From Pseudomonadota bacterium (GTDB lineage: Bacteria > Desulfobacterota > Syntrophia > Syntrophales > UBA8958): a DNA stretch of 60,949 bases. The translations under genes and the position numbers were made by a program. Below the pieces are notes generated by a model, which was given only the letters and a program-made list of their open reading frames with translations, ran no database searches and was not told the origin of the DNA. Within the stretch, counting starts at the first letter, position 1, and each line of letters opens with the position of its first letter. The DNA is taken from contig JASGUC010000050.1 in the NCBI GenBank assembly GCA_030057915.1, positions 1 to 60,949 on the forward strand, read 5' to 3'. Of this stretch, positions 33,081 through 40,715 are shown piece by piece.

Positions 33081-33121
33081 GCGAACAAATCTTGTCTCCC
33101 GCGGGGGAAGAAGGAGGAATC

Positions 33122-35350
33122 ATGAACAGATCGCGACGGTGGTGGTTAGGTTTGTCAATGTTGGTCTTTTCAGCGGTTTTGGTAGCCATCCTCCCGGCTG
33201 TGGCTGGGGAAAGGGCGAGAGGACAGGTCTTGCCGGGCGAATATCTGCTTGCTCGGAGCGGCGTGAAGCAGGCGGCGCCGGCCGTCGGCAATCCAGGACC
33301 GGCAGCCGTCGGAGGTAGGACGCCCGCGGCGTCGGCCGATAAGGGAGGCTGGGGCGAGGCGCCGGCCCTCCGCCTGGAGGAGGTGGTCGTCACGGCGACC
33401 CGGGACTGGGAGGAGGTGCGGAAGGTCCCCGCCGCCGTCTCCGTGATCACCGAGGAAGATATCAAGAAATCCGGGGCGACCTCCCTGGTGGAGGTCCTGG
33501 AGAAGCTGGAAGGAGTGCAGATCCGCTCCTATAGCGGCCAGTCCCCCGAGTCCGTGGTGGATCTCCGGGGCTTCGGCGGGGATAACCCTTTCGGCAAGAC
33601 CCTGGTCCTCATCGACGGCCGGCGTCAGAACCGTCCGGACATGAGTCCCAACAACTGGTTTCAGATCCCCCTGGGGAACATCGAGCGGGTGGAGGTGGTC
33701 CGGGGGGCCAATACGGTCCTCTACGGCGACAACGCCATCGGCGGGGTTATCAATATCATCACCAAGAAAGGCAAGGGCAAACCGGCGGTCATGGCCACGG
33801 CCACGGCGGGCGGTTACGGCCTCAACAACGAAAGGATCAGCATCACGGGAAGGCAGGATAAGCTGTCCTACTCGGTCAACGGGGAAAACTACTTCTCCTG
33901 GGGCTATCGGGAACGCTCGAGACTCGCTTCCCAGTCCGTCGGGTTCGATCTTGGATACGATCTTGGCGAAAACTTCCAGTTATCTCTGGGCATGGCGGGA
34001 AATCACAGCGACTACCATCTCCCCGGGGCCCTAACGAAGCAGCAGATGGACCAGGACCGCCGCCAGTACCAGCCCGCGACGCCGGCAAACTGGACCAACG
34101 CCGCCCCGGATGACGACGGCCGGGACCGGACGGGGCGGATCAACCTGGGGGCCACGGCCGTGCACGAATCCCTCGGGCAGTTGGACCTCCTCTTCGGTTA
34201 CGGCAAGAACGCCTACGAGTTCAACATGCCTTCGTGGTTTTTCAACTCCTATGTCAACACGGATATGGATTCCCTCTCCTTCACGCCCAAGTACACCCTG
34301 GAGAAAGACATCTTCGGCCTCGGGAACAAGCTGACCGCCGGTTTGGATTACTATGACGAACCGTATCGCAAGACCTCCTGGGACAGCCGGGAACGCCAGG
34401 TAAAGACGGGCTGGGCGGAGTTGCGGCGCAAGACGCTGGAGTATTACGTCCGGGACGAATTATCCCTCTGGAAGCGCCTGCTCCTCGCGGCGGGCTATCG
34501 GGCCGGGGACACCACCCTCGGCGGCGACCATACGGACGCCACTGCCCCGGCCAACAGCTTTTCCAATCAGGAAAAACGCCACCCCGCCGAGGCCTGGGAG
34601 GGAAGCGCGACGGTCCTGCTGGGGAAGAAATCCAATCTTTACGGCAAATACGCCCGGATCTACCGGATCCCCTTTCTGGACGAACAGGCCTCTTTCAACG
34701 GCTGGGGCGGCGGTTTCTATACGAGCCTGGAGAAGGAACAGGGGCAGAGCATGGAGGTGGGGACGCTCCTGTACCCCCTGGAGGCCCTGAAGGTATCACT
34801 GTCGCTGTTCCGCATCGACATGGAGGACGAGATCACCTGGAACAACGCCACGAAGCGCAATGAAAATCTCGACCGAACCCGGCATCAGGGACTGGAGGGA
34901 TCGTTTTCCTGGAACATCAAGGGCATCGTAACCCTAAGCGGACAGTACACCTACCACATGGCGACCTTTGAAGACGGTCAGTTCAACAAAAGGGAACTTC
35001 CCATGGTTCCCAACCGTATCATGGGGGCCAGCGCCGACATCAAGCTGCCCTTCTCCTTCACCCTCCGCCCGGAGGTCCGCTACGTGAGCGACTGCTATCT
35101 CTCGGGCGACTACGACAACAATACGGAGAAGCTCCCCTCTTTTATCGTCTATAATCTCTTCCTCTTCTTCGAGCGACGGCAGCCCCTGGGGAAACATTTC
35201 CTCAATATCCGGGCCTTCGCCGCCGTGGAAAACATAAACGATGAAAAATATGCGGGTTTCGGCACGGACAACGCCTCCTGGGGCGGCTTGAACACCTACT
35301 ATCCCATGCCGGAGCGGACCTTCAAGGGGGGGTTGTCCCTGGAATTTTGA
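33122..35350 (+). CDS. btuB: TonB-dependent outer-membrane receptor, cobalamin (BtuB-like)
   Basis: 742-residue outer-membrane receptor. Signal peptide about 1-30, a ~45-residue variable stretch, then the TonB box-like LEEVVVTATRDWEEV. The plug follows (VPAAVSVITEEDIKKSGA, VDLRGFGG, TLVLIDGRRQN, IERVEVVRGANTVLYGDNAIGGVINIITKKG in parts) and a 22-strand barrel ending in FKGGLSLEF. AAGGAGG precedes the ATG at 33122. Cobalamin is inferred as ligand from the upstream riboswitch and from btuFCD next door. TonB follows immediately. Confidence 0.88.
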   Translation: MNRSRRWWLGLSMLVFSAVLVAILPAVAGERARGQVLPGEYLLARSGVKQAAPAVGNPGPAAVGGRTPAASADKGGWGEAPALRLEEVVVTATRDWEEVRKVPAAVSVITEEDIKKSGATSLVEVLEKLEGVQIRSYSGQSPESVVDLRGFGGDNPFGKTLVLIDGRRQNRPDMSPNNWFQIPLGNIERVEVVRGANTVLYGDNAIGGVINIITKKGKGKPAVMATATAGGYGLNNERISITGRQDKLSYSVNGENYFSWGYRERSRLASQSVGFDLGYDLGENFQLSLGMAGNHSDYHLPGALTKQQMDQDRRQYQPATPANWTNAAPDDDGRDRTGRINLGATAVHESLGQLDLLFGYGKNAYEFNMPSWFFNSYVNTDMDSLSFTPKYTLEKDIFGLGNKLTAGLDYYDEPYRKTSWDSRERQVKTGWAELRRKTLEYYVRDELSLWKRLLLAAGYRAGDTTLGGDHTDATAPANSFSNQEKRHPAEAWEGSATVLLGKKSNLYGKYARIYRIPFLDEQASFNGWGGGFYTSLEKEQGQSMEVGTLLYPLEALKVSLSLFRIDMEDEITWNNATKRNENLDRTRHQGLEGSFSWNIKGIVTLSGQYTYHMATFEDGQFNKRELPMVPNRIMGASADIKLPFSFTLRPEVRYVSDCYLSGDYDNNTEKLPSFIVYNLFLFFERRQPLGKHFLNIRAFAAVENINDEKYAGFGTDNASWGGLNTYYPMPERTFKGGLSLEF

Positions 35351-35398
35351 CCGAAGGAGCGACGCCTTGGGATGGTGAACGGATTGGAAGGAAAAGGA

Positions 35399-36160
35399 AT
35401 GGATTTGAGGTTGGGCGCCGCGGCGGACAACGCGGCGCTCCGGCGAGGGGTTTTCCTTTCCCTGGGGATCCACGCCCTGGCGGGTCTGCTCCTCGCCGGC
35501 GGGTTGGCCGCCTCGACGCCACCCCGATTGGCCAAAGGTTTCGATCCCTGCATCCATGTCGATCTCGTTTCCCTGGCGTCGGCCCCGGTCGTTCATCGAA
35601 ACCTTCCTCCGGTCGAACCGGCGGCGCTGAAACGACAAAGTGACGCGCGGACGACCCCGCCGGCGCAGCCGGCAGCGACGACGACGGCGACGGCAACGGC
35701 AGACCCCTCCCCAAATGAACCGCAACGACTGACGGCGGCGCCGGCCTCCCTGGGGAGGGGGCTGCCCGCCGGCCATGACAGGACTGGCGCCGGGGGAGCG
35801 GCGGTCGCGCCCCCCGGACGGCTGGCCCCTTTGGCGGAGGTTGCGAGCGGACCCGCGGGGGGCAGGGTAACGAACGACGCCGCGACCTCCCTGGCGACGC
35901 CCCGGTATCGGGAGAATCCCCATCCGGATTATCCGCGCCTATCCCGCCTCCGCGGCCACGAGGGGGTGGTCCTCCTGACCGTGGAGGTGCTGCCCAGCGG
36001 CAAGGTTGGGCGGCTCAAGGTAAAGATCTCTTCCGGATATGAACTTCTGGATCGATCGGCCCTGGCGGGCATGAAGAAGTGGACCTTCGAACCCGGCCGC
36101 AAGCTGGGCATTCCCGTGGCCATGTGGGTGGACGTCCCCATCCGCTTTCACCTGCAGTGA
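35399..36160 (+). CDS. TonB-family energy transducer
   Basis: 253-residue TonB. An N-terminal anchor helix lies near residues 18-38 (RRGVFLSLGIHALAGLLLAGG), followed by a Pro/Ala/Thr-rich periplasmic linker (about 60-165) and a C-terminal TonB domain with YRENPHPDYPRLSRLRGHEG, VLPSGKVGRLKVKISSG and LDRSALAGMKKWTFEP. It is 48 bp downstream of the receptor and likely in its riboswitch-controlled transcript. The ATG at 35399 follows GGAAGG; ATG at 35372 is an alternative. No exbBD genes accompany it. Its stop codon overlaps the first base of a dispersed element. Confidence 0.85.
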   Translation: MDLRLGAAADNAALRRGVFLSLGIHALAGLLLAGGLAASTPPRLAKGFDPCIHVDLVSLASAPVVHRNLPPVEPAALKRQSDARTTPPAQPAATTTATATADPSPNEPQRLTAAPASLGRGLPAGHDRTGAGGAAVAPPGRLAPLAEVASGPAGGRVTNDAATSLATPRYRENPHPDYPRLSRLRGHEGVVLLTVEVLPSGKVGRLKVKISSGYELLDRSALAGMKKWTFEPGRKLGIPVAMWVDVPIRFHLQ

Positions 36161-36289
36161 GGGCTTTGAAAATCCACGCTTTCCCGAGGCCCCGACCAAA
36201 ACCGGCTTCCAGAACATCTTGGAAACACGGCATTTGTCTTCCACCGAAAGGACGGTGGGGGGGCGGAAACGGCGTTTTTCAAAGGTTTC
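36159..36289. mobile_element. GAGACC element, sub-family C copy
   Basis: 131 bp from GAGGGCTTTGAAAATCCACG to CGTTTTTCAAAGGTTTC, internally CCGACCAAAACCGGCTTCC and CATCTTGGAAACA as at 21631-21760. It begins on the stop codon of tonB and separates tonB from the convergent znuC-like gene. A second right-end-like motif (CGGTTTCTCAAAGGTTTC) follows at about 36320-36337. Confidence 0.88.
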
Positions 36290-36334
36290 GCGGCGAGAGC
36301 CCGGCAGGGCATGGAAGGCGGTTTCTCAAAGGTT

Positions 36335-37084
36335 TCATGTTATCGTTTGCAGTCCTTTGCGGTGGTTTACCATGCGCACGTCGGCGCCGTAGAGGGCGCT
36401 GATCGCCTCCCCGGTAACCGCGGCGGTGGGATGGACCATGACCCGGCGGTTGACGCAGATGACGCTCTCCACGTACTGAGAAACGAAACCCAGATCGTGA
36501 CTGACCACCACGATGGCGGTCTCGGCGCTCATGGCATGGAGGAGTTCGAACAATTCCGTTTCCACCGCCATATCCACATTGGCCGTCGGTTCGTCAAGAA
36601 GAAGGAGTTCCGGCGCCGTGGCCAGGGCCCGGGCGATGAGGACGCGTTGACGCTGCCCTCCCGAGAGGGCCGCGAAGGGCCGCCGTTGAAAGGCTTCCAT
36701 CTCCAGGCGGCGCAGGGCCTCCAGGGCCGCTTCCCGGTCTGCCTTCCGGTAGGGCCCGATGCCCGCGCCCGCGCCGAGACGGCCCATGAGGGCCACATCC
36801 AGGACGCTCACCGGGAAGCGGGGGTCGAACTGGACATGCTGGGGCATGTAACCGATGCGGGGACGGGCTTTCGTCGGGGGCAGGCCGAATATCTCGATGC
36901 GGCCCCGGTCCGGTTTGAGGAGGCCCAGCATCAGTTTCAGCAAGGTCGTCTTGCCGCCGGCGTTGGGTCCGACGATGGAGATGAAGGTCCGGGGGGGGAC
37001 GGCGAAGTTCACCCCTTCCAGCACCGGGACGCCGTTGTAGGAGAAATCGACATCGGCAAATTCGATGATGGTTCGCTCGTTCAT
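36335..37084 (-). CDS. zinc/manganese-type ABC transporter ATPase
   Basis: 249-residue ATPase of the ZnuC/MntB cluster. Walker A GPNAGGKTT (Ala in the loop as is common in this group), YMPQHVQFDPRFPVSV, signature LSGGQRQRVLIARAL, Walker B LLLLDEPTANVD and H-loop VVVSHDLGFV. The start at 37084 has GAGG eight bases before. It follows the metal-binding protein gene by 64 bp on the same strand. The expected membrane permease is not next to it; a dispersed element lies immediately downstream, so the permease is elsewhere or lost. Confidence 0.87.
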   Translation of the reverse strand: MNERTIIEFADVDFSYNGVPVLEGVNFAVPPRTFISIVGPNAGGKTTLLKLMLGLLKPDRGRIEIFGLPPTKARPRIGYMPQHVQFDPRFPVSVLDVALMGRLGAGAGIGPYRKADREAALEALRRLEMEAFQRRPFAALSGGQRQRVLIARALATAPELLLLDEPTANVDMAVETELFELLHAMSAETAIVVVSHDLGFVSQYVESVICVNRRVMVHPTAAVTGEAISALYGADVRMVNHRKGLQTIT

Positions 37085-37148
37085 CGGAAGACCTCGAGCC
37101 GCTTGCCAGTCGCCCCACCCAGGCGTGACGGCCACGAAAACAAGACCC

Positions 37149-38243
37149 TCATTGGCCAAGACCTTGTTCCACCGCCGCGGCGATGCGGTTCAGATTGTCC
37201 AGGTAATCCCGGGCCAGGGGATCGATGGGCGCCACGGCCCCCCCGATCGCCCGGGCCACGGCGGCGGCGCTCTTGGCGGGAAACTGGGCCTGTACGAAGA
37301 TCACCTTGACGCCGTCTCTTCGTGCGGCGGCGATGAGGGACGCCAACCGCCGGGCGCTAGGTTCCCGGCCGCCCCATTCCACGGGTACCTGGATCAGGCC
37401 GTAGGCGGCGGCGAAATACCCGAACGCGGGGTGATAGACGTACATCCTTTTCCCCTTGAGCGGGGCAAGCGCCCGGGCTATCCGGGCATCTACCCGATCC
37501 AGATCCGCTTGAAACGCCCGGAGATTCGCCCCGTATTCCTGCCGGTGGGCCGGGTCCAGACGACAGAGGGCCGCATGGATGTTCCGCGCCTGGATCTTCA
37601 CCAGCCGGGGATCCAGCCAGATGTGCGGATCCGGCGCCTGTCCGTCCTTCGGAGGATGGGGCGCGGTCCCCGGCTTCCCGGCTGCCTCCCCGCCCCGGGC
37701 GGCGGTTCTCCCCTCTCCATAAGCGGGGCCGCCTGTTTTCTCCCTTCCCTGCGGCGGCTGTCCTTTGGCGTCGTTGCCTTCGTGGCCATGGCCTTCTCCG
37801 GCGGGATAGCGGTAGGGCACGCCCCGTTGGGTGGCGACGATCTCGATCTTCCGGTGGGAGGCCTCGATCTTACCCAGCACGGCCCTCTCCACCGGCGCGC
37901 CGATAAGGAAGTAGGCCCGGGCCTCGGCGAGCCTGGCCATCTGTCGGGGCGTAGGCTCGTAGCCGTGGGGGGACTGCCCCTCCCCCACCAGGGTCGTCAC
38001 TTCCACATGGGGGCCCCCGATCCGCTCGACGAAATAGGCCTGGGGAAGAATGGTGACCATCACGGGGAGCCGGGGCGACGGGCCGGGGGAGGAGGCCGCC
38101 CCTTCCCCCCCCCAGAGGGGCGTTGCCGGACCGGAGAACAGGAGGCCCGCCAGGCAGCAGCAAATCAGAAGGCGGCGCCTGGTTCCGGGGCCTTTTCTAT
38201 TCGGGTTTGACGACGGAATTGGCACATTCGATAAAAAGCTCAT
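37149..38243 (-). CDS. znuA: ZnuA-like metal ABC substrate-binding protein
   Basis: 364-residue periplasmic cluster A-I metal-binding protein. Signal sequence about residues 20-45 (RRLLICCCLAGLLFSG, possibly a lipoprotein). VTILPQAYFVERIGG and SPHGYEPTPRQM give the first His ligand; PDPHIWLDP the second; VYHPAFGYFA the third. A loop with HGHEGNDAKG and many Gly/Pro/Lys lies between, the His-rich acquisition loop usual in zinc-specific ZnuA. The ATG at 38243 has GAGG at 7 nt and overlaps the upstream regulator gene by 47 bp. It should deliver Zn2+ (or Mn2+) to the ATPase-permease complex. Confidence 0.85.
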   Translation of the reverse strand: MSFLSNVPIPSSNPNRKGPGTRRRLLICCCLAGLLFSGPATPLWGGEGAASSPGPSPRLPVMVTILPQAYFVERIGGPHVEVTTLVGEGQSPHGYEPTPRQMARLAEARAYFLIGAPVERAVLGKIEASHRKIEIVATQRGVPYRYPAGEGHGHEGNDAKGQPPQGREKTGGPAYGEGRTAARGGEAAGKPGTAPHPPKDGQAPDPHIWLDPRLVKIQARNIHAALCRLDPAHRQEYGANLRAFQADLDRVDARIARALAPLKGKRMYVYHPAFGYFAAAYGLIQVPVEWGGREPSARRLASLIAAARRDGVKVIFVQAQFPAKSAAAVARAIGGAVAPIDPLARDYLDNLNRIAAAVEQGLGQ

Positions 38244-38466
38244 GGCAATCCTCGCAGCGCCTGACGGCATGGTTTTGGGTGAAACCCTCCCAGTGCTCCC
38301 GCTGTTTCGGCGAAAGTATCCCGGCGCCGTTGCAGAGTGGACAGACATTTTCCAGGGCCGTCATGATCGCCGCCCGGATGAACTCCGAGCGGTTGGGGAT
38401 GTTGCTGATCACCTCCCGAAGGTCCTCGTTGACCTTGAAGGTAATGATGGCTTCCTTTTTTTTCAT
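38197..38466 (-). CDS. ribbon-helix-helix protein with Cys-rich metal site
   Basis: 89-residue protein. Residues 5-40 resemble a ribbon-helix-helix (CopG-like) DNA-binding domain: AIITFKVNEDLREVIS, then NRSEFIRAAIMTAL. Residues 42-81 carry CPLC (42/45), CEDC (71/74), His75 and Cys81, a likely zinc-binding module. It is the first gene before znuA and overlaps it by 47 bp, so the genes are coupled. I infer a metal-responsive repressor of this operon; the 15-bp palindrome within the promoter at 38964-38992 could be its operator. I know of no named homologue. Confidence 0.7.
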   Translation of the reverse strand: MKKKEAIITFKVNEDLREVISNIPNRSEFIRAAIMTALENVCPLCNGAGILSPKQREHWEGFTQNHAVRRCEDCHELFIECANSVVKPE

Positions 38467-38506
38467 CGGCGGTCCTCCCGGCGCCTTGTTTTTAACCCGG
38501 ATTCTT

Positions 38507-38594
38507 CACCGGAAAATGCGCTCGTAAATGATTGATTTATTGTGGTTCTTCTCGGAGAACATCTTGTGAGCATTAAGCTTCGCTTTCATCCCCC
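38507..38594. repeat. 88-bp inverted dispersed repeat, copy 2
   Basis: Reverse complement of 32637-32724 with about ten differences; on the minus strand again open for 27 codons (MKAKLNAHKM...). It lies in the leader between the promoter at 38964-38992 and the ribbon-helix-helix gene. Confidence 0.85.
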
Positions 38595-38703
38595 CCCTGT
38601 GGCGAGATGCCGTCAAGGATGTTTCATTAGCCATTTCAGAGCATGCTTCATGACGCGATGCCCCTGGGTCATGGGCCAACGGGGCGTGGGGCCAGCGCGG
38701 CAT

Positions 38704-38836
38704 GAGACCTTTGCAAAACCCCGTTGTTTCCTCCCCATGGTCCTTCCCGGGAAAGTGGGAATCCAGCGTCTTCAACTTGTTTCTGGATGTCGGGTCAAGC
38801 CCGACAGGGCATGCACGGCGGTTTTCCAAAGGTCTC
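38704..38836. mobile_element. GAGACC element, sub-family A copy
   Basis: 133 bp with terminal repeats GAGACCTTTGCAAAACC and GGTTTTCCAAAGGTCTC (16 of 17 bases match as inverted repeats). Contains GTCAAGCCCGACAGGGCATG near the right end. It sits in the leader of the ribbon-helix-helix/znuA operon. Confidence 0.92.
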
Positions 38837-38963
38837 GACATAATGTTATCAAAGAAGAATGTCTCCTGATTTCGATCGAGGGCAGGTTCCGGAAATCCAT
38901 GCGGCCACTATCTCCGGCGGAGGGGCGAAAGGGCTGAAACCTACCAAGGGAAAACCTTGGTTT

Positions 38964-38992
38964 ATATTACTAAGTAATACCGGCCTTGTCAA
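38964..38992 (-). promoter_or_regulatory. promoter with 15-bp palindromic operator, regulator/znuA operon
   Basis: Minus strand TTGACA (38992-38987), 17-nt spacer, TAATAT (38969-38964): near consensus. The palindrome TATTACTAAGTAATA (38965-38979, 7-1-7) overlaps the spacer and -10, an ideal repressor site. A CCAAGG/CCTTGG hairpin lies at 38943-38959, around the transcription start. The nearest gene leftward is the ribbon-helix-helix gene ~500 bp away. Between 38843 and 39162 no gene is seen. Confidence 0.7.
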
Positions 38993-39162
38993 GACGGCCT
39001 CCCGCGTGAAAAGGGGCGGGAATCAAAAGAGATGGCTTCATAATGACGGCCCTGCCCGGGTCTCCGGCGCCGAGGACCCGGCAAGGGCCGCATGGGGAGG
39101 GCCTTGGGTAGAGGTGAAAGGAGGCCAAAGGTTCCGTCGGGGCGTCGCCGGGGCTGGATTTG

Positions 39163-39612
39163 TCAGTAGAGGGGGAGAACCGAGCCGGAGAAGAAGAGGC
39201 CGAAGACCGCCAGCCCCGCCAGGAAGGACCCCAGGGCCAGGGGCCTGCTCATGGCGGTGAAGTTGAGGGCGAAGAGGAGGACGACGCATGCCCCGAAGGC
39301 GAGACACAGGGGGCAATACGCATCGTTGACGATCTGGAAGCGAACCAGCAGCGCCTCGCCCCCCAGGGCGCCGGAGAGGAGGGCCGTGCGCAGATGTTCG
39401 ACCATGAGCCCGCGGCGGCCCGGAAGGGGGAGCGTGAGCGCCAGCAGGAGGCCCATGAAGACGATCCCGACGTACTGAAGTTCCACGCCCAGCAGGTTGC
39501 CCTTCAGGTAGCGGCAGGAGGAGTCGCAGAGGGAATAGAAGATCATCAGCCCCATGCCGGTTAGGGCCAGGAGGACATTCAAGGCCCCGCGGATTGCCGC
39601 GCCGACGTTCAC
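39163..39612 (-). CDS. VKOR-family quinone-dependent thiol oxidase
   Basis: 149-residue membrane protein with four or five helices of the vitamin K epoxide reductase family, which reoxidises a periplasmic DsbA-like protein and passes electrons to quinone. The active-site CPLC is at residues 100-103 and the loop pair CDSSC at 29-33. The GTG start at 39612 overlaps the stop of the upstream DsbA-like gene (GTGA), so the two are translationally coupled. It is single-domain, not fused to thioredoxin. It replaces DsbB in many Deltaproteobacteria. Confidence 0.88.
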   Translation of the reverse strand: MNVGAAIRGALNVLLALTGMGLMIFYSLCDSSCRYLKGNLLGVELQYVGIVFMGLLLALTLPLPGRRGLMVEHLRTALLSGALGGEALLVRFQIVNDAYCPLCLAFGACVVLLFALNFTAMSRPLALGSFLAGLAVFGLFFSGSVLPLY

Positions 39613-40238
39613 GACAGCCCCTTCAGGCCCTTGATGACCTCGTCCGTGCCGATGAAGGTCTCCTTCTTCCCTCCCTTCACGATTACGCATGTGGGCGTGG
39701 AATGGACGTTGTCTTCCTTGATCAGCTCGTTATAACGGTCAAAAAGGGGCCTGGGATCGAAGCTCGCAAAGGCTATCCCCTTGTTCCTCAAGGCCGTCTC
39801 GATCCGCTCCGGCGAAGACTTTTCCCTTGTCGCCGCCGTGTCGAAGAGGAGGCGCCGGACCTTCAGGGCATGTTCCAACTCGTTGAGTTCCTTCAGGGCG
39901 TAGAGGAAGTAGCGGGCGTAAAGGACGCTGTGGCGGGTGAGGGGGAGGTCCACCAGGGTCAGGGTTATGCGCTTCTTTTTCACCAGGTCCCGTAGCAGCG
40001 CCTCCGCCGCCGGTTCGATGGAACGGCAGGGGCCGCAGAAATAATCGGTGTACAGTCGGACTTGAATCGCCCCGGCGCCGTAGCGGGGCAAGGCCCCCGG
40101 TTCTTCCCCGGCAACGTGCCCGGCAAGGAGGGGCCAGGCAAGGAGCGCCAGCGCCAAACCCATCGCGAAGGCCGGACCCCGGGCGCCTGCCGGGACGCCG
40201 GGCCTCTTTTTATGGACATTTAACCTCGCTTCCCTCAT
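39609..40238 (-). CDS. DsbA-like periplasmic thiol:disulfide oxidoreductase
   Basis: 209-residue secreted thioredoxin-fold protein. A signal/anchor segment lies at about 22-44. The redox motif CGPC is at 68-71 in YTDYFCGPCRS, and the cis-Pro loop is STPTCVIV. The middle helical insertion fits DsbA. GAGGAGG eight bases upstream fixes the ATG at 40238. It forms a coupled pair with the VKOR gene downstream, i.e. a complete oxidative folding pathway. CGPC rather than CPHC is the thioredoxin-type dipeptide, so it might be less oxidising than E. coli DsbA. Confidence 0.85.
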   Translation of the reverse strand: MREARLNVHKKRPGVPAGARGPAFAMGLALALLAWPLLAGHVAGEEPGALPRYGAGAIQVRLYTDYFCGPCRSIEPAAEALLRDLVKKKRITLTLVDLPLTRHSVLYARYFLYALKELNELEHALKVRRLLFDTAATREKSSPERIETALRNKGIAFASFDPRPLFDRYNELIKEDNVHSTPTCVIVKGGKKETFIGTDEVIKGLKGLS

Positions 40239-40299
40239 CCTCCTCGATCCTCCTCGATATCGCTTGTTTTTCTCCTATCTCTTCCCCCGTCGTTTAGGT

Positions 40300-40346
40300 G
40301 AGAATGTCCGCAACTATTTGGATACTTTAATATTTCGCTGCGCCTG
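40300..40346. repeat. 47-bp dispersed repeat, copy 2
   Basis: Second copy of the repeat at 2844-2890 (core GCAACTATTTGGAT), here in the gap between the DsbA-like gene and murI. Confidence 0.7.
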
Positions 40347-40472
40347 CCCCGGCATGAGGGTTAGCGCCCCGTCTTTTGTGGGGATCTTCCGGCGCATTTT
40401 ACCTCGCCGCGGTCGCTTGGGACCGGGGCGACGAAGACGTCGGCGGCGCTCTTCATGTCTCCGATCCTTTTA

Positions 40473-40605
40473 GAGACCTCTGCAAAACCCCGTTGTGTCC
40501 TCCCCATGGTCCGTCCCGGAAAAGTGGGGATCAAGTATCTACAATCATTTTCTGGATGCCGTCTCAAGCCCGACAGGGCATGGGCGGCAGTTTTTCAAAG
40601 GTCTC
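40473..40605. mobile_element. GAGACC element, sub-family A copy with TTTA target duplication
   Basis: 133 bp from GAGACCTCTGCAAAACCCCG to GTTTTTCAAAGGTCTC, internally GTCTCAAGCCCGACAGGGCA. It is flanked on both sides by TTTA (40469-40472 and 40606-40609), a plausible 4-bp target duplication. It lies in the murI/dsbA gap, where no gene is seen. Confidence 0.92.
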
Positions 40606-40715
40606 TTTATTGTTGTCGCGGGATGCCTCTTAGCCGCCGGTTTCTCCCGGGGCCGCCGCAGGGGCATGCCCGCTCCAAGGCCTTGATATTCGATGTATTT
40701 ACCTCCTTTGGCCGC

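Noticed and set aside
37065..38210. 381-codon plus-strand frame opposite znuA
   Set aside because: Antisense to a clear metal-binding protein with His ligands; no start signal.
38542..38937. 131-codon frame over the sub-family A element
   Set aside because: Most of it is the dispersed element and the 88-bp repeat; frames through other copies do not conserve it.
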